A DNA stretch of 64,000 nt from Basidiobolus meristosporus CBS 931.73 (taxonomy: Eukaryota > Basidiobolomycota > Basidiobolomycetes > Basidiobolales > Basidiobolaceae), in assembly GCA_002104905.1 (NCBI GenBank), contig MCFE01000337.1:28247-92246 (forward strand). Reading direction: 5' to 3'. Both the position numbers and the translations under genes were made by a program. Shown here piece after piece: positions 1 through 12,710 of this stretch. The number at the start of each line of letters is the position of its first letter. Position 1 is the first letter of the stretch. The notes under the pieces were generated by a model. It ran no database searches and was not told the origin of the DNA. It worked only from the letters and a program-made list of their open reading frames with translations.

Positions 1-1852
1 GCTGTTGATGCCGATAGCCTACGAATTCGACCCGGAGATAGTGATCGGTTGGTAGTCGAGATGTACTTGGTTGCTAAGGGATGCCAGCTAATGGAATTGA
101 ACGGGAATTAGTGGCCTCGGGATTCAACGCGGCCTCAGGTTTGGCGGAAACTTTGGACATCGGAAACACGTGCTAAGCTAACCCACCGTACAAAGGGGAC
201 TTGATGGGGGGATGCTTCGTTACCCCCGCGTGCTACGCGCATCTCACTCACAAGCTGAAAACATTGGCTGGAGGGAAGGTGGTGCTAAGCCTGGAGGTGA
301 GGATCACATTCAAGGGACTTGCGAGATCGGTCTTGCTAACCAGCAATTTGATCAGGGCGGGTACAACTACGACATCATTTCCGAGTCCGCGCTAGCGTGC
401 GTGCGCGTGCTTATCGGAGAAGACCCGCCTCAATTGCAACCGGGAATCCCAAGCCCGATATGCGTGGAGACGGTGGAGAAAGTGGCGCAGATCCACTCAG
501 TTTATTGGAAATCCCTACGCGAGCTCAACATCAAATCCTCCTTCGCCGGTATGGAACCACATGGAGACACCGACCAGAGAACCCTATAGCTAATCTTGAC
601 TCGCTTAGATGGCCTGAAAAAGAGGGTGGAGCAGCGTCAGAGTAAGCCAACCTGTGCCGAATTTCCCAGCTGCCTATCCCCCTGACCCCGTTTGAACAGA
701 GTTATCTGCAGAGCGATCGAAGAAGCTCATCGATGAGTTCGGTCTCCTGAAGCTTCCCATCGCTGGGTCCAATGTGCCCGAGTTCTTTCACGAGGAAGTA
801 TTTCAAACGTACGTAGACACCCGCAAAAATGGGGCGAGGGAGCGGACCTAACGGATTACATTCTTCGCAGCGACCGAACACTCACCTCGTCGGTTTTGGT
901 GGTGTTTATTCACGACATGTAAGCATCGATCGCTGTCTCGATCCGAACTGAGCCCGATCTAACCTAGTCCCGCTCGCAGGAACCACAAGCAAGCTACATC
1001 GGCGCAAGAATCTGGCTTTGTATGTCCAGTTGACAATCACCCGTTGGCCGCGGCGATATACTAACCAGCCCGGCAGTTTGACATTGCCAACAGAATCCTA
1101 GGGAACATCCTCGTCAACAATTGGGAGCTCATCGACGTCAACATCCCATATTTGGTATGACTGCCAATGGACATGTCTCCACCACATCTGACTCTTCTCT
1201 GCAGGACGATTTCCAGGACGAAGATAGAAGAATCGTAGATCGCCTGATAAGCTACATCTGGGATCGATATATCAAGTAAGTGCCCATTGAAGCCTAGTGG
1301 CACAGCGAAAGCTCACGAAGCTGTTTTCCATAGAACCACAACCCAGAAGAAGATCGTCTTTGTTGCCACCGGATACGGCGCCGTATCAGTCGGGCATCTT
1401 ATCACATTGATAGGTAGAGAAGACGTAGGCAGGAGTTTCGCGCGCCACTTACTGACGCAGGATTTGTTTAGACGATGTACAGAAGTATTCCATGTTCATG
1501 GCGCTGATTCCCGGCGACGAGTTGCCCATGGTACCGCCAGAAAAGAGCGACTGGTTTTCGAAGGTATGCATCGCCGGTTCGGTTGTACGTGTGCGAGATA
1601 CTCATCCACATCCCTCCTCTGCCGCCACCCCTAGAATACCTATATTATGGTTGACCCCACGATTGCGAAGCAGCATCATTCAAGCTGCTTTGGCAGACTG
1701 GTTTCGAATGGTAGGTCGGCCACGTCCACTTTGCCGGTCAGCTACCTGCTAATCCTTTCTCTTCAGGAAACCTCCATGAATTTCCCATGAACACTCTGGC
1801 GCGGCTTGCCCAAGATATGTTTACACAGATCAAAGAGTGGCTCACTAGATAG
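1..1852 (+). CDS. HDA1: Class II histone deacetylase with Arb2 domain, 5'-partial (Hda1/Clr3 type)
   Basis: Lysine deacetylase of the HDA1/Clr3 group, which acts on histones in gene silencing; the N-terminal catalytic part lies before the window. I read 14 exons: 1-47, 112-138, 196-296, 356-548, 609-641, 700-808, 871-918, 980-1019, 1077-1154, 1205-1275, 1334-1413, 1472-1563, 1635-1710 and 1767-1852, with GT-AG introns of about 50-75 nt. The first exons give the end of the deacetylase fold ([33 protein letters not shown], then LEGGYNYD across a splice). The later exons ([39 protein letters not shown]) match the C-terminal Arb2 domain of fungal Hda1 proteins. The stop is TAG at 1850-1852. The gene is convergent with CAND1, 158 bp away. 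The family call is firm; exact splice sites are read by eye. Confidence 0.88.
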
Positions 1853-2010
1853 TCCCGGTGTAACCCCCCACCACCCTAATCCCCTACACATTGTATCATA
1901 GTGATATGAATGTAGCCGAAACTAATCAACACCTCAACTCACTTCCATTATTTATTGATGCAGTAAATTGACTTTTTAATCCTTCGTCGGAATGGCTGCT
2001 GTTGGTTTCC

Positions 2011-5000
2011 CTAGCTAAGATCCATGAATTCTCCCAAACCACCATTCAGATAGCTCTCTTTGGCATCCATCTCCTGCAAGACGGTCTGGTATTCCTCGGC
2101 CAACGCGCCACTCTTTAGCTCGCTCAGGAACCCGACGAACTTGGGAGAGCTTGATGCCTCGGAGAGTTTCGAGATCACCGCAACGGCGCGAAGCGCAGAT
2201 CTGACAAGCTCCTGATGCTTTTCGACCTCCTGTTTCACCGAGGATTGTTTGATCTTGTGCTCGATGGTTGCTTTAAGTGGGTCCACACAATCGTCCAGCT
2301 TCTGCGCCACTGCAGCTGGAAGCACGCGCGCAAGTCGGATAAGCATGAGATGGGCAAGCACCTTGATGTCTTGTTGATCGCTAAGTCCCATGACCACCCG
2401 CTCCAAAAAGCCGAAAATCTCGATTCGATCCAGACAGTGGTCAAGAAGGGTGTACATGCACTCGAACGCTGCCTTTCGAATCTCAAGGCCCTCGTCGACC
2501 TTGTGTTTGAACGGGCCCATCTCGACCGTGTGGATTAGGTTGTCACGAACCACTGTTTCCTCGTACAGCAATGGAAGGAGTTGGTCGAGCACATCGCGAA
2601 TCAAATACGGCTTGTTGTGGGCGGCCGAGTTGAGGGTGGATAACGACATCTTGCGTACGTTTAGGTCGCCATCATGCATCAATGACAGGAACTCCACGAT
2701 CAATGGATGAAGCAAATCATCGAAACTCTGGGTTTGGTCGGTGAATGTATACCGGATTGCGGTAACTACGGTGCCTCGGGTGTGTGGCGAGGCCGACTGA
2801 AGCTGCGCTTTCAGATCGGGCAAGAATCTCTGTGGGCTAGTCAAGGTCATCTTGCCGATGCACTCGGCAACCACATTGCGTGTCCCTTCCTCTTGGGTAT
2901 CGCAGTTGGCAAATAGGAGCTCCCATATCTCGGTGTTGAATTGCTTGAGCACCTCGGCATCCTGCTGGTGGGAATGGCGGGTGATCAGCTCCTTCAAAGA
3001 GTGGAACAGAAGGTACTGCTTCTTGCTTTGTCCTTTAATCTCATCAATGATGATCGGAAGATATTTGGGAACATTGCCCACAGCAACGTTACCCAAAGCG
3101 AAAGCCGCTGCAGACTTGATTTCCTCCAATTGGGATGAGAATAGAGAAAGGATCAAGCTGTGAAGCTCCTCATTCTGACTTAGGTCAATCTTACGACCGA
3201 TCTCTCCCAAAGCCAGTAAGGAGAAGCACTTGAGAGAATCGGACGATGAGGGATTGTTGATTTCGTTGATGAAAGTGTTGACCGTCGCTTGACAATTGCT
3301 GGGCGAGTTTAGACACAAGGTGGCTGCACACTGGGCAATGATGGAATGCGATTGAGTGGTTGCACTAGGCTGCTCATGCTCGCCATCAGTGCGTACCAAG
3401 TTCATAAGACTATTCATCAACGGGGTGAAATCCCTCTCGTCCGTACGAACCAGGGTTGCGTATATCTTGAGAAGGCTATCCAAAGAGGTTCCTTGAATAA
3501 GAGGTGATTTGACCAGGTTGAGCAAGGACTCCAGAATGTCCTCCTTGACTTGCACCAACGAGCCGGGATTTACCTCCAATACAACACCAAGGGTGCTCAG
3601 AGCAAGGGGGAGCAAATGGAGATCCGAATCGGAGAGCAGTGGCCGGAGCTCCACAAGCACGCTGGTAAATGTTTCGGAATTAACATACTCGCCATATCTT
3701 TTCAGAAGTGCCTTGAGACAGATGAGACTCGAAGCCTTGATTTGTCGGTTGTTCTTTCTCAACAATAGGGCTACTTCGGAGATGGCCTCTAAGATTACGT
3801 CTTTGGTATCCTCATTACCGATGACTGGTGACTCCGCAATCATTGTGAAGGCTTTTACGGTGGTTAATCTAGTAATCTCATTCTTAAGTCTCTCCAGCAG
3901 CAATGGCATGCATTCCTTTAATTCGGGTTTCAACTCATCGCCTGTCTGGGAGAGCAAGACTCCTAAACAAGTTATCGAACGCTCCTTGACTTCTTGATCA
4001 GCATCCGAGGTAAATAATCTGGCTAAGGTGGCTTTACAAATTTGCTGGATGTACGATTTGGAATTCTCTCCCAGAGGTGAGAGGTTGTAAGAGTCGGTGC
4101 TGGGAATATACACAATGGGACGAATCACCTTGATAAGCTCGTTGCACACCAACAATGCCTCGGAGGGGATCTTATAGAATTTGTCGTTGACAGAGGCAAT
4201 GATAGGCGGTGCAAGGCGCTCCAGGTGAGAGTTGAAAACGTGTGGTGGATGTGTGCGGAACAGTTGTCTCAAGAAAGAGAGAACCTCTATCTTCAGGTTG
4301 GAGCTGGTCCCAGAGCTCTGACTGGCGATTGTGGTTTCTGACCCGGCTAGGGAGGAACTGATTGCGGGAATGAATAGCGAGATTTGATAATCCAGGCCTC
4401 CGCGAAGTACCGTGATAAGTTCTCTTAGAAGGACGAAGCCGGTCTGTCTTGTTTGAATCGATTTCGAAGTTAGCTGCTTAGACAGGCTTTTGGCTAGCTT
4501 GGGCACCTGTTGACGAAGGAGTTGAGGCATGCTGTCATCAGTGTCCATTGGGTTGTGAAGTTTCCGGCGCTTAGCCTCGAAGACAATGTCATCGGCGTCT
4601 TGTGCCTCTTGCTCGTCTTTGGCATAAACGATTGTTTGTCGTAATAGAGTGATAAACGTCTGGAGAATATCCACACGTACGGTCTCTTCTCTTTCCTTGA
4701 ATCTGGCGATCAGAGCTGGAGCTACGGTCTCGTAAAGCTTAGGCAGTAGTTCGTGTCGAGTTGATATAATGGCAGAGAAAACTTTGGAAGCGGATCTTCT
4801 CACTTTCCACGAGATGTCATCGTCATCGGAGAACTCGCTGTCAAGATGGGGTTAGCAGCCGATCTTCTCGAATGGATTCAGAATTCGCCACCACATACTC
4901 ATCAAACTCATCTTCTTCATCCTCATCTTCATCCTCATCCATAGCATTCTCGTCGGCCTCGTCATCATCATCCGGATCCTCGAAGTTTGGATCGTACTTG

Positions 5001-6410
5001 ATATATTCTAGGCACAGGTCGATGATAGTAGGAATGTAGCGAGTGATCTCAGTGGGGCATCTCAGCACCAATGACTCCAAAGCCTTGTTTCACCAAATTC
5101 ACAGCGCACTTTAGTAACGAACAACGCAAGATATATCGCTCAAAGCTTTGATCCTACCTGTAGGCAGTATTCTCTGAGTTCGTCATCCTCCTCCTTGGCG
5201 TAAACAATCACAATAGGAAGGATCTCCTCCAGATACTTGCCCAATCTTTGAGCACTGAAGCGGCTGTATAATATAGCGGAGCTTAAGAGCGTGCTTTAGG
5301 ATGAAACTGTAAACCTATATCAGACTCACCTCACAGTTCCCACACAATAGATGAGAGTCTTGGATTTATCGTGAGAATTCTCGGTTCGCTTGAGCTCCAC
5401 CAAGAGTTTCTGTACAAGCTCGTTGAATAAATCGTCACCGATGTTAACAACCAAATTACCTAAACAGTAACGTATCATTGGTAAATGATTGACACGACTA
5501 ACCATGATTCTGATTCAGTGCTTACCGATGGCGACGGTGGCCCTCTTGCGGATCGCTGGTCGGGAATGATTCAACAGCAGAATTAGCGCGTTTTGGATGG
5601 AGCTTTGTAGTTGTGGATTGGCGACAAGGAGAATTCCGAAGCGAGACAGGACTTCGATCATCACATCCAGTGTATCTAGCTGAATTTCATAGATAGTGTT
5701 CTATCGTACACGGCATTTTAGAATAGGCAGGAGCACATAATAGCAAGAGCAACAAAAGTACATTATCGAGCTGTGAGATGAGTCGGGGGATAAGCCGTTG
5801 ACAGATATTCAGAGCTACAGTCGAATTGGATGGGATTTCAACAATCACAGTCTTCAGCCCTAAGAGTCATGGATTTCAGTACGTGTATGTCAGCACTTGC
5901 TCAATAACCACGCTGGTCTAAACGGAACATTACCGATGCTACCAATATCACGCTTTTCTTCGCGCTTCTGCACAGTGAACCCGCAAAGCTCGTCGACTAT
6001 TTCTTGAAGTTGCGCTTCATGTAACTTCTTAACTAGAGGGCCTAAACTATAACACCGCCACAAACAGGCGTATGCTTGATAAATCTTCCATATATCTGCT
6101 GGTGGTAAGCCAAAAGGAGAACTAACCACTTGATGGCAAGATTCTGCACCTCGCCATTTTTATCGTCCAGTAGTTTCAACACAGCAGCAACTACCTTCTT
6201 TTCAGTCGACTCCTCTAGTTGAAAGCTGTCCTTCTGGAGCTCGTTGGTCAGGTCGTTGGTGGCCATGTACCGAAAATCCGTGTCGCTGGAGGTCATCTAT
6301 GTTCAACATGCGGGTGGCAAAAAAATGAATAGCGGTTTCAAAGGTCAAAGGTGCACAGTAATTACTTTTTCCAGCAGCGAGGCCACCATGTACGCACTAG
6401 TATTTGCCAT
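2011..6410 (-). CDS. CAND1: Cullin-associated NEDD8-dissociated protein 1 (CAND1/TIP120)
   Basis: HEAT-repeat solenoid that binds unneddylated cullin-RBX1 and exchanges substrate receptors on SCF-type ubiquitin ligases. The start is ATG at 6408-6410: a 45-nt first exon ([15 protein letters not shown]) splices over a 69-nt intron to [16 protein letters not shown] at 6296, matching the conserved N-terminus of animal CAND1. An in-frame ATG further upstream at 6584 has no family support. Several small exons follow, including an acidic Asp/Glu run (about 4890-4990). The last exon is one long piece, 2011-4837, encoding 941 residues. Its end holds the TIP120 domain ([20 protein letters not shown], then [20 protein letters not shown], about 2190-2530). 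Total length is about 1,250 residues, like the animal protein (about 1,230). The head faces CHS7 copy 1 across an 880-bp intergenic region. Confidence 0.93.
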
Positions 6411-7293
6411 TTTTATTAGCAGGAAAACTTGAAAGGGCGTGGTCAAGAACCGATTCAGGTATACGTTGTTGTTTTTAACCTCTGTAATGAAGAGGCTTAA
6501 GCTGGATTTGTCCACATCACCATAATTGTGGCATAAAAACTCGTTTAATTGGGAAACGTCATCTGGGATAAACCGTGACGTCATGTTTAAATGCCGGGTA
6601 CCTTTGGCATAGCAACTAAATGATGTCTAGATGCTCGATGACTGTTTGATGTTGGTCAGATGTTTTTGGCTAGACTTGGTTATCTTTAACGGTAAGATTT
6701 AGGCTAAATGTTGGTTATCTTATACGGCAACAATGTAGTACGAATTAATATGTCAAGTAGAGTATAGGGTTTGGGACTTAGGACTTGGGATTTGGGACAT
6801 ATCAATAAGACCAGGCTAGGGTTCCACAAGGAATCATTGCACATGGACGCACATCCAATAAGTGCATCTTTCTGATATGAAGACTCACATCTGGTGCGAA
6901 CCCTGCCTAAAACATACCATCAATGTGCACCAATTCATGGAAAGGGTTAACTTCATGGCGAGCGCATTAATGTGTGCCTGATAGACCACATAGATTAGGT
7001 TTCGCATGTATAGATCTGTGACTTTAGTACCTGACCCCCAATATTCGAGTGTTCCAAAATTAGATGGTTATCAGCGCTATTTTTACACCATTCGACAGCA
7101 GTATTGGTGGATTGGTGGATTGGTGGATGTTGACCTGAACTCCACATGAATCCTCCTATAAAACCTCCAGATTCGCTTCGTTTATTGCGATTTCCTGACT
7201 GAGAAGCTGAACCCCTTTAAATCATTCTTTCACTCAACCAACAGACCTGGATTCATCAAACGACCATTTTGTGAGCCCAGTTAATCCTTAGAT
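6411..7293. other. Divergent intergenic region, CAND1 / CHS7
   Basis: No gene is recognised in this 883-bp gap. It must hold the promoters of two divergent genes. A short in-frame extension upstream of the CAND1 start exists but has no family match. Confidence 0.6.
7103..7163 (+). promoter_or_regulatory. Promoter elements of CHS7 copy 1
   Basis: Three tandem 8-bp units ATTGGTGG (7103-7126) each contain ATTGG, the reverse of a CCAAT box. A TATAAAA box follows at 7157-7163, about 130 bp before the CHS7 ATG. A role in transcription is inferred from position and motif only. Confidence 0.5.
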
Positions 7294-8450
7294 ATGAAGT
7301 TTGGAAGCTTTGATCAAGTCTGTCGTGAGGTTCCGCTCACCGTGTGCTCCTTGCTGGGCGCCGACGGAAACGGAATAGAGCCCCACTGTTATGCGCGTAA
7401 CTTCGAATTTGCTGGCAAATTATTCTTCGAGTTCGGTTGGTTCACCTTGTTTCTCTATTATCCATTTGTACCTGGGCCTCAACGTTTTCTTTCAACAGCT
7501 GTCATGGTCATCTACATCGCCGCACTCGTGATGGGAATTATCATGATATATCACATCAAAACCAAGTATACGGCCGTCGGTGAGTCTTGGCCAAACCCTC
7601 CCCTTTATTCTTGTATCATTCTCACCCAGATGTTTGATAGGCCGAAAGGAAATGGTGACCTTCTTCATCTTGTATATGCTCACTACGCTTGTTGAAGCAC
7701 TTGTGGTCTCGGGGATTGTGCCGGCTTCTTCTTCAATCCAACCGGTACGTGTTATGCATTCAGCTTCAACCGCTTTTCACGACTTGCTCACAACACCATG
7801 TATCTGTAGTGGTTTGTTGCTGCCCACGTTGGTTTGCTCTCCGCCTCCATTTGGTGCCTGCTATTCAATGGCTTGGTCGGCTTCCAGATCTTTGAGGACG
7901 GAACCGCGCTGTCACTTTGGGTAAGTTCAGCGGAGTCCCCACGCGCGCACGCCACTCTATTTCTAAACGATGATATCATAAGGGCATCCGAATCTCTTCC
8001 CTGATCGTATTCGGAGGGGCATTCTTCGTTGCCATTGGCACTTTCAAGAACATGGTTGGCTTTCTTAGCCCATCCAACCCAATTCTGCTTTGGATCATTT
8101 ATTTCATCTTCAATGGTGCCGGGGTCCTAATCTATTTCATCCTTCAGCTCATCCTTGTCTTCAAAACCCTGGATGATCGTTGGCCTCTGGGCGACATTCT
8201 CTTTGCAATCGCGTTCTTCGTCATTGGTCAAGTCATTCTCTACATCTTTTCACAAGACATCTGCAACTACGCTACCCACTACATTGACGGCATGTTCTTT
8301 GGTGTCATGTGCACGCTCCTATCGGTCATGATGACCTACAAATACTGGGATTCCATCACCAAAGAGGATCTCGAGTTTTCGGTCGGGGGCAAGACCGCAC
8401 AGTGGGATGTCAAGTACGACATGGGCGGCTATAACAACGGCAGATACTAA
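7294..8450 (+). CDS. CHS7: Chitin synthase export chaperone, CHS7 family (copy 1)
   Basis: Multi-pass ER membrane chaperone that lets chitin synthase III (Chs3) leave the ER, so it acts in cell-wall chitin deposition. Five exons: 7294-7435, 7499-7579, 7641-7744, 7810-7920 and 7983-8450, giving 301 residues, close to yeast Chs7. Family landmarks are the N-terminal FGSFDQVCREVPLTVCSLLG with Cys pairs, KTKYTAVGRKEM across the second splice, NGLVGFQIFEDGTALSLW, TLDDRWPLGDI and the C-terminal YKYWDSITKEDLEFSV. About seven hydrophobic segments are visible. It is convergent with a second CHS7 gene 242 bp downstream. An AATAAA polyadenylation signal lies near 8560. Confidence 0.93.
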
Positions 8451-8692
8451 GCGACAAATCAGCCCATGAATCCCACCATATCTATCTTTAATCTGTCTCA
8501 CGCCAATAGACTGTTGTACATTCATAAGCAATTCTATCTCCAGCCTCTCATGCAAGAATAAATTCCTCCTCATTCGCTTCGTAAACCTTGTATCTTGCCA
8601 GATCGTGAGCCAAAATTCAATGGAAAAGCTGATTTCAGGGATGCATTGAGTTTAATGATTGAAAAGTCCTATTGAGATGTACTGAAGTGAAT

Positions 8693-9915
8693 CTAGAGCC
8701 GGGCGCTGCTAAGGGGCTTTTCCGGGTTCTTGTGGTAGATTTCGTCCATAGCGGCATTCTGCACCTCCCACTGGTCGGATTTCGAGTCGACCAGGTATTC
8801 GAGGTCGTCTTTGGTAATGGAGTCCCAGTACTTGTATACCATCATGATTGAAAACAGAGTGGCGGCCGAGGCGAAGAAGAGCCCGTCTAAGTAGTGGGTG
8901 ACTGCCTCGCATATCTCGTGCGAGAAGCCCAAGAGTCCAACTTGCCCTGCGATAAACGAGATTCCTGCAATCAGGATGTCCCCTACGAGCGAGATCAGCT
9001 CACGTGGCCCAATCGACGCAATCGACCCAATCAACCGACTGCTTACCTAATGGCCATCTATCGTCCAGAGTTTTGACCACCAAGATCACTTGCAAAATAA
9101 AGTAGACAGCAATAGCGGCACCATTGAGCACCACCATCACGATCCACAGGCCGACTGGGTTGGTCGAGTCCAAGTTGCCCCGGAAAGTCAGGATGGATAT
9201 GGCGAACACCCCGCCCCATACGAAAACCGAAGAAATCCGGATCGACTAGACAAACGCAGTTAGTTACCCAGGGGATTTCAGGTTATGACTGGCTCGCTTA
9301 CCCAGAGCGACAAAGCAGTTCCATCTTCGGCAAATTGGAAGCCCACGAACCCATTTAGTAACAAACACCAGACAGTGGTGGACATGAGGGCCACATGAAC
9401 CGCTGTAAACCACTGTGACATATACGGGATTAGGGCGAATGAATGGGAACAATTGCGCTGACGCTTACTGGATACACTCCGGATCCAATGGGTATAATAC
9501 CGGTAATCAGGAGCATTTCCATCAGTACCGTGGACGCATAAAGATAGAAGAACATGACCATCTCCTTTCTCCCTATCAGCCAAAAACATCTCATTAAACT
9601 CGAGTGGCTTTGGTTTGGCCTGATATGGGAAACCCACCGACTGCTGTATACTTCATTCTGATATTGTAGATCATGATTATTGTCATGATCAACGCCACCG
9701 CATAGACCGTAAACGTTCCTTAAACGAATTTAGCTACATCGGCCGTGTGGAAAGCAACTGAAGTGGCTACCTGGTTGTAGAAGGATGAAGCCCCCAATGT
9801 CCACGTTTCTAGAGTAGCAGGTGGGCACTGTTCTACGATCTAGTGGGCCAACTAGAGGGCACACTGTGAGGGAAATTGTGCGACAGATATTGTCGAAGCG
9901 GCCAAGCTCAGCCAT
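8693..9915 (-). CDS. CHS7: Chitin synthase export chaperone, CHS7 family (copy 2)
   Basis: Paralogue of the neighbouring gene, same predicted role in ER export of chitin synthase. Six exons on the minus strand: 9771-9915, 9638-9718, 9469-9572, 9302-9412, 9047-9245 and 8693-8982, giving 309 residues. Conserved landmarks are GRFDNICRTISLTVCPLVGP, CYSRNVDIGG, MKYTAVGRKEM, NGFVGFQFAEDGTALSLW, TLDDRWPLGDI and YKYWDSITKDDLEYLV. The first four splice positions match copy 1; copy 2 has one extra intron within DRWPLG. The C-terminal tail differs and is richer in charged residues. Divergence is clear at protein level, so the duplication is old. A TATA-like stretch lies about 120 bp upstream (near 10036-10043). 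Confidence 0.92.
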
Positions 9916-10607
9916 GATACTATAAAAACAGAAAGTAACTCGACTCCTGCCAATTGCTCAAAATCTGAGAACCAACCAGTCTATGTGATTTAACGACGAT
10001 GTTGCGAAACCCTTGAAGAACCGGCCACTCGAGGCATATAAATGATCGATCGAGACACGGGGCTGGTTAAGGAGTAGCAAGTGTTTGTTGCGCAGGGGTC
10101 CCTGATTTTCCATTTCTCCTTGAGAAACAACAGCCTGAATGCGTCACTCCCACCGTCAACTGTACCCCTTTGCGAAGTAGATCGAAGATAGGCGTTGTTG
10201 CCTGTGTAGTCCGCCCCACTGTGTGCTTATTTTGAACATGCAAGCAAGCCTGTTACCGAGCCTATGCATTTAATATCAGATTGACCTTGCTAATATAGGC
10301 TAATTTATCCATCTAAAGCCACTGATTAATCTGGACATTATCCGGTGCTTGGTATGGGAAATTTTGCAGAATAGATTCCATATTTACCACCTGAATACAA
10401 CCATATATATTCAACCATGCTCGTGATTTGATGGTTGATGTGCCACGGAACGCTCGGATTACCATATCCTGTGATTTGGTCTTGGTAGAAGATTACGAGT
10501 CCCACCTTAAGCTAGATGAGTGGTGTGTCATGGAATTCAAGAATAGCATAAATAGCTTCTGCCACATAGGTTGGTTTCCAATTTTCTGAACCACTGGTGC
10601 TATCAAG
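9916..10607. other. Divergent intergenic region, CHS7 copy 2 / ISN1
   Basis: About 690 bp without a supported gene; presumed to hold the promoters of both flanking genes. Apart from the TATA-like stretch near 10036 nothing specific is seen. Confidence 0.5.
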
Positions 10608-12270
10608 ATGACTTCCTCCTACCGTATTAATTACCAACTCCGGGCACACAAGCGTGACCCTTTCATCGAGTTTATCAAGGGAATGTTGCTCACTCCCTTC
10701 ACGCTTCACTCGAAGCCTCGCTACGAAGATACTCAAAGCGTCAGCGAAACGCACGATCAGAATCTCAAGAGATACACCGAAATCATGGCGAACATCGAAG
10801 TCCTCATCAACGTAGGTCTTCTTCCGTCCAGCCTCAGCGGTTACGGGTTCGCTAATCGAGATGTTTCCCATTGCAGGAACACATTGTCAAGCAAAATCAG
10901 GGTCTTGCTGATCACTCTCAACTATTCCGATTGATCCCCTCCATCGGTTCATTCTTCACACCGCTTCCATTGAAGGACGCGTTCTTACAAGCAAATGCCA
11001 AGCATTCGATTGCTGCCAGAAGATTTGTGCCACCCAGTTTCAACGATATCAGAAGGTATGTTTGCTTTGGGCAGATCGCATCTCGTTACCCGATGCTAAA
11101 ACATTCCCTGACCCCGATAGAATGCTGAACACAGCACAGGCTTCAGCCATCGCCCCACAACTGAAACTCATCACCTTGTACGTGGTTTAGTCTCGATCAT
11201 TTCCCACTTTTCTTACTAACTCGACCTTCTTTATCAACAAAGTGATGGAGATATGACGCTGTGTAAGTTAAACCTTGGAATTGCTTAAACTCCAGTTCGA
11301 ACGTATGCTCATTCAACCTAAAAATAGATGACGATGGAAAAGATTTCGCCAAAGACAGTGAACTGGTCTTGCTGTTGATCGAGCTATTGAGAAACAATCT
11401 ATATGTTGCTATTGTTACCGCCGCAGGCTATGGAAATGCTCACATCAAGTACGAATCCCGTCTGTCCGGTCTATTGGAGGGCTTCAGACAATCCCAGCTC
11501 ACTAAAGAGCAATTGTCGCGCTTCTACGTACTCGGTATGTTGTTCATTTGGGATTGGTGTGCACGATCTTTGGATAGCCACTAACCAGTCGACTGCCCTT
11601 CAGGCGGAGAGTGTAATTACTTGTTCCAATGCACCGAGTACTGTCGCCTTCAGTATATCCCCGAGGAGACCTACCAGCCACAGGAAATGAGAGCCTGGCG
11701 CCAGGATCACATACAAAGTTTGTTGGACGAGGCATTTAAAAATATCCAACAGTGCGTTGATGATATGAAGCTGCCAGTGAGTGTGATGCGCAAGCCCAAG
11801 GCAGTTGGTAAGTAAATCTTCGTAGCGTACGTTCCGAGCCAGCCGTTCTAAATTGCACCATAGGGCTATTGCCAAAGCCTGGAGTCAAGATCTTCCGCGA
11901 ACAACTGGATGAGTGTGTACTGTCGACTCAAGCCAGCATTCTGGAACATCAGCACGCCCATAACTACACCTTACCGTTCTGTGTATTCAACGGCGGCAGC
12001 GATGTTTGGGTTGATATCGGTAACAAGCTCATCGGTGTTCAAGTCTTGCAGCATTTCCTAGGGGCTGCTCCATCGGAGACACTGCATGTTGGTGATCAGT
12101 TTTTGTCCACTGGAAACGACTATGCCACCCGGCGAGCCTGCTGTACACTCTGGATCGTAAACCCAGAAGAAACCAATCAAATCCTCATTGAGCTTACACA
12201 GCTTCTCAACCAGCATCCCAATAGAAGCTCTCCAAAAATAGCCGCCGAAGAGTCAGTAAATGAGAACTGA
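10608..12270 (+). CDS. ISN1: IMP-specific 5'-nucleotidase
   Basis: Hydrolyses inosine 5'-monophosphate to inosine and phosphate in purine salvage and degradation; cytosolic HAD-fold enzyme. Seven exons: 10608-10811, 10877-11055, 11121-11177, 11243-11262, 11328-11534, 11604-11807 and 11864-12270, giving 425 residues, normal for the family (about 450 in yeast). The start MTSSYRINYQLRAHKRD matches the family. The HAD nucleophile motif is FDGDMTLYDDG (Asp148 and Asp150), assembled across the 20-nt exon 4. Further landmarks are IVTAAGYG, YESRLSGLL, FNGGSDVWVDIGNK and LHVGDQFLSTGNDYATR, the last carrying the magnesium-site acids. A polyadenylation-like AATAAA lies near 12355. Confidence 0.92.
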
Positions 12271-12710
12271 ATGTTCGATCACTCACACATCTGTCATCCC
12301 AATCATAGCCTCCTCTCCATCCGCTCTCCACCCCCTCTCACCGTGTACGTAGGAAAATAAAACTTGAATGCGAGTCAAACTTTGTGCACCAAACAATCCA
12401 ATTATTTGGATAAATTTAGGAAGCAAAACAAACCTAAGCCTCCTGAAGTTTGTTCTCAGCAGAGGTGGTATAATATGAATAAGCAGGCCAATCAATTGGC
12501 TTCATCATCCTTGGTGATACCTTGCACACAATTAGTCACGAGCTATATATAACCGAATATAATTAACCCGCCAGAGTATTATAAGTAGTTGCTGATTTCC
12601 AATTCACCGCCCATCACAGTTTACCCCCTCCTTCCCCTACTTCAAGCTGACTTCGCACGTTTTGCCCAGATACCTTCGCTCTCTCTTGACAAGTATGTAA
12701 ATTGCTTGCT
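12271..12710. other. Intergenic, ISN1 to IQ-motif gene
   Basis: Contains the ISN1 3' UTR and the promoter of the next gene in the same direction. A TATATATAA stretch sits near 12544. No other structure is seen. Confidence 0.45.

Noticed and set aside
6411-6584. N-terminal extension of CAND1 from an ATG at 6584
   Set aside because: The family start aligns with ATG 6410; the extension has no matching sequence.
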